Assembly (NCBI GenBank): GCA_900757705.1
Contig: CAAEOW010000137.1
Location: forward strand, 1 to 8,725
Reading direction: 5' to 3'
From: an uncultured Collinsella sp.
GTDB taxonomy: Bacteria > Actinomycetota > Coriobacteriia > Coriobacteriales > Coriobacteriaceae
DNA length: 8,725 nt
Positions 5,217 through 8,725 of this stretch are shown piece by piece. A program made the position numbers and the translations under genes. The notes below the pieces were generated by a model. That model was not told the DNA's origin, searched no databases, and saw only the letters and a program-made list of their open reading frames with translations. Numbering within the stretch: the first letter of the stretch is position 1; each line of letters begins with the position of its first letter.

Positions 5217-6464
5217 ATGGCAGCATCCGACATGATGTCCGCCCTGATGGAGCTTTGCCAGGAGAAGCACATCGACCAGCTCTACCTGATCGACCGCCTG
5301 GAGCAGTCGCTCGCCAAGAGCTATGCCGAGATCCTGCATCTTGAGTGGGGTGCCAAGGTGACCATCGACCGCACCACCGGCAAGATCTACGTCTACCGCC
5401 TGGAGCCGATCGACGATTCCATGGACGAGGAGGGCAACTTCACCGAGTTCGAGGAGATCGACGTTACCCCCAAGAACACGAGCCGCATCGCTGCCCAGCA
5501 CGCCAAGGCCGAGATCAACGCTATCGTGCGTAACTCCGCCCGTGAGCAGATCTACGAGGAGTTCTCCGGCCGCATCGGTGACCTCATCAGCGGTACCGTG
5601 CTGCAGTCCACGCCCGACTTCACGATCGTCAAGATTCGCGAAGGCGTCGAGGCCGAGCTTCCGCACTTTGATCAGCGCCGTTACGAGAACGAGCGCAACG
5701 AGCGTCCGATGGGCGAGCGCTACCTGCACAACCAGCATATCAAGGCCGTGATCATCGACGTTCGCGACCCCAACTCCAACCTGCAGCCGGTTCGTGGCGA
5801 GCACAGCCGTCCGCCGATTGTCATCTCCCGTACCCACCCCGAGCTCATGCGTCGTCTGTTTGAGCAGGAGGTGCCCGAGATCTATGAGGGCACCGTCCAG
5901 ATCAAGTCGATCGCCCGCGAGCCCGGCCAGCGCTCCAAGGTCGCCGTCCACTCGCTTGACGACCGTCTGGATCCCGTGGGTGCCTGCGTCGGCCCCAAGG
6001 GCAGCCGTGTTCGCGCTGTCGTGGGCGAGCTCCGTGGCGAGCGCGTCGACGTCATCCTGTGGGATGCCGATCCTGCCGTCTACGTCGCCAACGCCCTTTC
6101 GCCCGCTAAGGTCACCCGCGTCCTCATCGACGAGGAGAAGGCCTACGCCGGCGTCATCGTGCCCGACGACCAGCTGTCCCTCGCCATCGGCAAGGAGGGC
6201 CAGAACGCCCGCCTCGCCGCGCGCCTGACCGGCTGGCACATCGACATCAAGTCGGAGACGCTTGCCGCCGACATCCTCAAGAACGTTCCCGTTCACGAGG
6301 AGCCCGCCGCCGACCTGATCGGTGACGAGGAGGACGAGGACGTCCGCCGCTGCGAGTACGTGTCCGAGGACGGCATCCAGTGCCGCAACCAGGCCCGTCC
6401 CGGCTCCCGTTTCTGCGGTGTCCACGACACCGACGCCTTCGATGATGCGGAGGATCTGATCTAG
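5217..6464 (+). CDS. nusA: Transcription factor NusA with C-terminal Cys3His tail
   Basis: The 415-residue protein binds RNA polymerase and nascent RNA and controls pausing, intrinsic termination and antitermination. The RNA polymerase-binding N-domain covers about 1-120, S1 about 121-195, KH1 about 200-280 with VGPKGSRV (258-265), and KH2 about 290-350 with AIGKEGQNARLAARLTGW (323-340). It lacks the C-terminal acidic repeats of the E. coli protein, as expected outside Proteobacteria. After KH2 an acidic linker (361-375, ending GDEEDED) leads to a tail with Cys379, Cys389, Cys400 and His403, spaced like a small zinc knuckle. Start 5217 is one base past the rimP stop and follows AAGGAAGGAA; an ATG at 5184 inside rimP would add 11 residues but lacks a comparable site. 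The NusA assignment is firm; zinc binding is inferred. Confidence 0.95.
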   Translation: MAASDMMSALMELCQEKHIDQLYLIDRLEQSLAKSYAEILHLEWGAKVTIDRTTGKIYVYRLEPIDDSMDEEGNFTEFEEIDVTPKNTSRIAAQHAKAEINAIVRNSAREQIYEEFSGRIGDLISGTVLQSTPDFTIVKIREGVEAELPHFDQRRYENERNERPMGERYLHNQHIKAVIIDVRDPNSNLQPVRGEHSRPPIVISRTHPELMRRLFEQEVPEIYEGTVQIKSIAREPGQRSKVAVHSLDDRLDPVGACVGPKGSRVRAVVGELRGERVDVILWDADPAVYVANALSPAKVTRVLIDEEKAYAGVIVPDDQLSLAIGKEGQNARLAARLTGWHIDIKSETLAADILKNVPVHEEPAADLIGDEEDEDVRRCEYVSEDGIQCRNQARPGSRFCGVHDTDAFDDAEDLI

Positions 6465-6465
6465 C

Positions 6466-6494
6466 GCGCGATCGCGCCGGGCGGGTCCCGGCGC
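6466..6494 (+). repeat. Mutually exclusive GC-rich hairpins in the nusA-infB gap
   Basis: GCGCGATCGCGC (6466-6477) is a perfect 12-base palindrome directly after the nusA stop. It overlaps an 8-bp hairpin, GCGCCGGG (6474-6481) with CCCGGCGC (6487-6494), around CGGGT. Only one can form at a time. No T-run follows either, so neither is an intrinsic terminator. Possible roles are an mRNA-processing or stability hairpin, or a NusA-sensitive pause; none is shown by the sequence alone. Confidence 0.45.
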
Positions 6495-6519
6495 ATCCCC
6501 CACGCTCGTTCAGTCTCTA

Positions 6520-6534
6520 GGCACCCAAGGTGCC
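6520..6534 (+). promoter_or_regulatory. Hairpin just upstream of the infB ribosome binding site
   Basis: GGCACC (6520-6525) and GGTGCC (6529-6534) form a perfect 6-bp stem on a CAA loop, ending seven bases before the infB Shine-Dalgarno region. It may tune ribosome access to infB or be a remnant of the spacer. No promoter is obvious in this 91-base gap. Confidence 0.35.
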
Positions 6535-6540
6535 AGAAAG

Positions 6541-6555
6541 GGTAGGTGAAGTCAT
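6541..6555 (+). promoter_or_regulatory. infB ribosome binding site
   Basis: GGTAGGTGA at 6541-6549 contains AGGTGA (6544-6549) six bases before the ATG at 6556. This is a moderate Shine-Dalgarno match and sets the infB start, which also gives the standard MAKVRVSTLAKE opening of an IF2 N-domain. Confidence 0.65.
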
Positions 6556-8725
6556 ATGGCAAAAGTCCGTGTGTCCACCCTGGCCAAAGAGTTCGGCATG
6601 ACCTCCAAGGAACTGATGGGTCATCTCGCCGAAATGAAGATTCCCGCTAAGTCCGCTTCCTCCGCCCTGGAGGACGCGTACGTCGCCATGGTCCGCAAGC
6701 AGCTCGCCTCGGTGATCGAGGCCCGCGCCCAGGAAGTCGAGGCTGCCAAGCAGGCCGAGGAGGAGGCAGCCGCCGCCGAGGAGGCTGCACGCGCTGCCGA
6801 GGCCGAGCGCGAGCGCATCGCCGCCGAGAAGGCACGCGAGGAGGAGCGCCGGCAGTTCGCCGCCGCCCAGGCTGCCGAGGAGGCCGCCCGCGCCGAGGCC
6901 GAGGCCAAGAAGAAGGCCGAGCAGGAGCGCCTTGCCCGCGAGAAGGAGGAGGCTGCCCGCGAGGCCCAGCGCCGCGCCGTTCCCGCTTCCGACTCCGGTT
7001 CGCGTTTCCGTTCGCTGCTTGACCAGATTGCCGCACAGGAGACCGTGCTCAAGGAGAAGAAGGACGCCGAGCAGAAGGCCAAGGCCGAGCGCGCTGCCGA
7101 GCGCGGCAACCGTCGTGGCGGCAACAACGACCGTCGCGGTGGCCGTCGTAACGATCGCAACGCCTCCGACAACAACTCCGAGCGCAACGCCTCCGAGAGC
7201 CGTCCGCACAGTCATCGCACCAACGCCAGCAACAACGTCGCTGCCGGTATGGACTTCCCCAACCCCGACAAGCAGGGCAAGGGCAAGAAGCGCAAGGGCG
7301 GTCACAACAACGAAGAGGACCACTACAGCCGCATGGCGCGCGAGGCCGAGGAGTACAGCCGCGAGAAGGTGCTCGAGGAGGCTCGTGCCGCCGTCGAGGA
7401 GGCCTCTCGCGAGTCCACCGGTCGCCGCAAAAAGCGCAAGGAGAAGCGCGAGCGCGAGGCTGCCAAGGCTCAGGAGGAGCGCAAGATAGAGGAGGCGCTG
7501 GCCCAGGGCGTGAACCCCGAGGACCTCGACGCCATCAAGGTCTCCCAGGGCGTTACCGTTCAGGAGCTCGCCGAGGCGCTCGACGTTCCGGCCAACGACA
7601 TCATCAAGCGACTGTTCCTGCTGGGTACGCCGCTTACCATGACGCAGTCCATGTCCGATGACCTTGTCGAGCTCGTTGCCGACGACCTGGGTCGTCAGAT
7701 CAAGATCATCACCCCCGAGGAGGAGAACACCTTCTCGTTCTACGACGATCCCGCCGACCTTAAGCCGCGCGCCCCGGTCGTCACCGTCATGGGCCACGTC
7801 GACCACGGCAAGACGAGCCTCCTCGACGCCATCCGTCACACCGGCGTCGCTGCCGGCGAGGCGGGCGGCATTACCCAGGCAATCGGCGCTTCGCAGGTTA
7901 TGATCAACGACCGCAAGATCACCTTCATCGATACCCCGGGCCATGCCACCTTTACGGCCATGCGTGCCCGCGGCGCCAAGGTGACCGACATCGTCATTCT
8001 GATCGTGGCTGCCGACGACGGCGTCATGCCCCAGACCATCGAGTCGATCAACCACGCCAAGGCCGCCGGCGTCCCCATCGTCGTCGCCGTCAACAAGATC
8101 GATAAGCCGGGTGCCAACCCCGACCGCGTGCGCCAGGAGCTCACCGAGTACGGCATCATCCCCGAGGAGTGGGGCGGACAGAACATGTTCGTCAACATCT
8201 CGGCCAAGCAGAAGATCGGTATCGACGACCTGCTCGAGACCGTGCTGCTCCAGGCCGACGTGCTCGAGCTCAAGGCCAACCCCGACACTTTTGCCTCCGG
8301 TAACGTCCTCGAGGCTAAGCTCGACAAGGGCCGCGGTTCGGTTGCCACGGTGCTCGTGACCCGCGGTACCCTGCACGTGGGCGATACGCTGGTCGCCGGC
8401 CTTACCTACGGTCGCGTCCGCGCCATGCTCGATCCCAAGGGCAACGCCGTCGCCGAGGCCGGTCCTTCCGACGCCGTCGAGATCCTGGGCCTGCAGTCCG
8501 TGCCCAACGCCGGCGACGAGTTCCGCGTTTTCGAGGACGAGCGCGAGGCTCGCGCCCTGGCCGATGAGCGTTCACTCAAGGCCCGTATCGAGGAGCAGAG
8601 CCGCGTCAAGCACGTCACGCTCGAGAACCTCTTCGAGACCATTGCCGACGCCGAGGTCAAGGAGCTCAACCTGATCATCAAGGCCGACGTCCAGGGTTCC
8701 ATCGAGGCCCTTCAGGACTCGCTCG
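6556..8725 (+). CDS. infB: Translation initiation factor IF-2 (3'-truncated by window edge)
   Basis: This GTPase brings initiator fMet-tRNA to the 30S subunit and promotes subunit joining. The window holds 723 codons with no stop; by family length roughly 180-200 C-terminal residues, including the fMet-tRNA-binding domain, lie beyond the edge. A small IF2N domain opens the protein (1-45). A charged Ala/Glu/Arg segment, probably a long helix, spans about 46-140. Then comes an Arg/Gly/Asn-rich linker (about 183-225) and a second IF2N domain (327-385). The G domain shows GHVDHGKT (413-420), switch Thr440 in GGITQ, DTPGH (459-463), NKID (513-516) and SAK (549-551). Domain II starts near 582 (GNVLEAKLDKGRGS) and domain III near 685. 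The reading frame is unbroken throughout. It is third in the rimP operon. Confidence 0.96.
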   Translation, partial: MAKVRVSTLAKEFGMTSKELMGHLAEMKIPAKSASSALEDAYVAMVRKQLASVIEARAQEVEAAKQAEEEAAAAEEAARAAEAERERIAAEKAREEERRQFAAAQAAEEAARAEAEAKKKAEQERLAREKEEAAREAQRRAVPASDSGSRFRSLLDQIAAQETVLKEKKDAEQKAKAERAAERGNRRGGNNDRRGGRRNDRNASDNNSERNASESRPHSHRTNASNNVAAGMDFPNPDKQGKGKKRKGGHNNEEDHYSRMAREAEEYSREKVLEEARAAVEEASRESTGRRKKRKEKREREAAKAQEERKIEEALAQGVNPEDLDAIKVSQGVTVQELAEALDVPANDIIKRLFLLGTPLTMTQSMSDDLVELVADDLGRQIKIITPEEENTFSFYDDPADLKPRAPVVTVMGHVDHGKTSLLDAIRHTGVAAGEAGGITQAIGASQVMINDRKITFIDTPGHATFTAMRARGAKVTDIVILIVAADDGVMPQTIESINHAKAAGVPIVVAVNKIDKPGANPDRVRQELTEYGIIPEEWGGQNMFVNISAKQKIGIDDLLETVLLQADVLELKANPDTFASGNVLEAKLDKGRGSVATVLVTRGTLHVGDTLVAGLTYGRVRAMLDPKGNAVAEAGPSDAVEILGLQSVPNAGDEFRVFEDEREARALADERSLKARIEEQSRVKHVTLENLFETIADAEVKELNLIIKADVQGSIEALQDSL

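Noticed and set aside
1..8725. Mobile elements, CRISPR arrays, tRNA or rRNA genes, toxin-antitoxin or defence genes.
   Set aside because: No transposase or integrase motifs, no regularly spaced repeats, no cloverleaf-capable segment and no non-housekeeping coding region were found.

Overview
The window looks like chromosomal housekeeping DNA from a high-GC anaerobic actinobacterium of the class Coriobacteriia, probably Collinsella or a close relative. This rests on remembered resemblance of the proteins (a divergent 503-residue IMP dehydrogenase, a LeuRS with two four-cysteine zinc sites), on codons that end almost always in C or G, and on the gene order. No database search was possible, so the genus is inference. 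All five genes lie on the + strand.

Layout. 1-114: upstream region of guaB with a candidate promoter, a foldable leader and a strong ribosome binding site. 115-1626: guaB (IMP dehydrogenase). 1627-1885: a strong intrinsic terminator, then a candidate extended -10 promoter and a 119-nt rod-like inverted-repeat element in front of leuS. 1886-4462: leuS (leucyl-tRNA synthetase). 4463-4720: the leuS terminator, a good extended -10 promoter, and a second intrinsic terminator lying between that promoter and rimP. 4721-5215: rimP. 5217-6464: nusA, with an unusual C-terminal Cys3His tail. 6465-6555: a hairpin-rich spacer. 6556 to the right edge: the first 723 codons of infB (IF2); the gene runs off the window.

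How it fits together. guaB and leuS look like separate transcription units, each with its own terminator. rimP-nusA-infB is the widely conserved transcription/translation operon: ribosome 30S maturation factor, transcription elongation/termination factor, and initiation factor 2. The terminator in the rimP leader fits premature termination controlling the operon, possibly with NusA acting on its own leader as has been reported in Bacillus. The ylxR/ylxQ genes often found between nusA and infB are absent.

I see no mobile element, CRISPR array, tRNA, rRNA or defence gene. The points most worth checking are the zinc-knuckle-like tail on NusA, the long inverted-repeat element before leuS, and the rimP-leader attenuator. 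None amounts to a proven new system.
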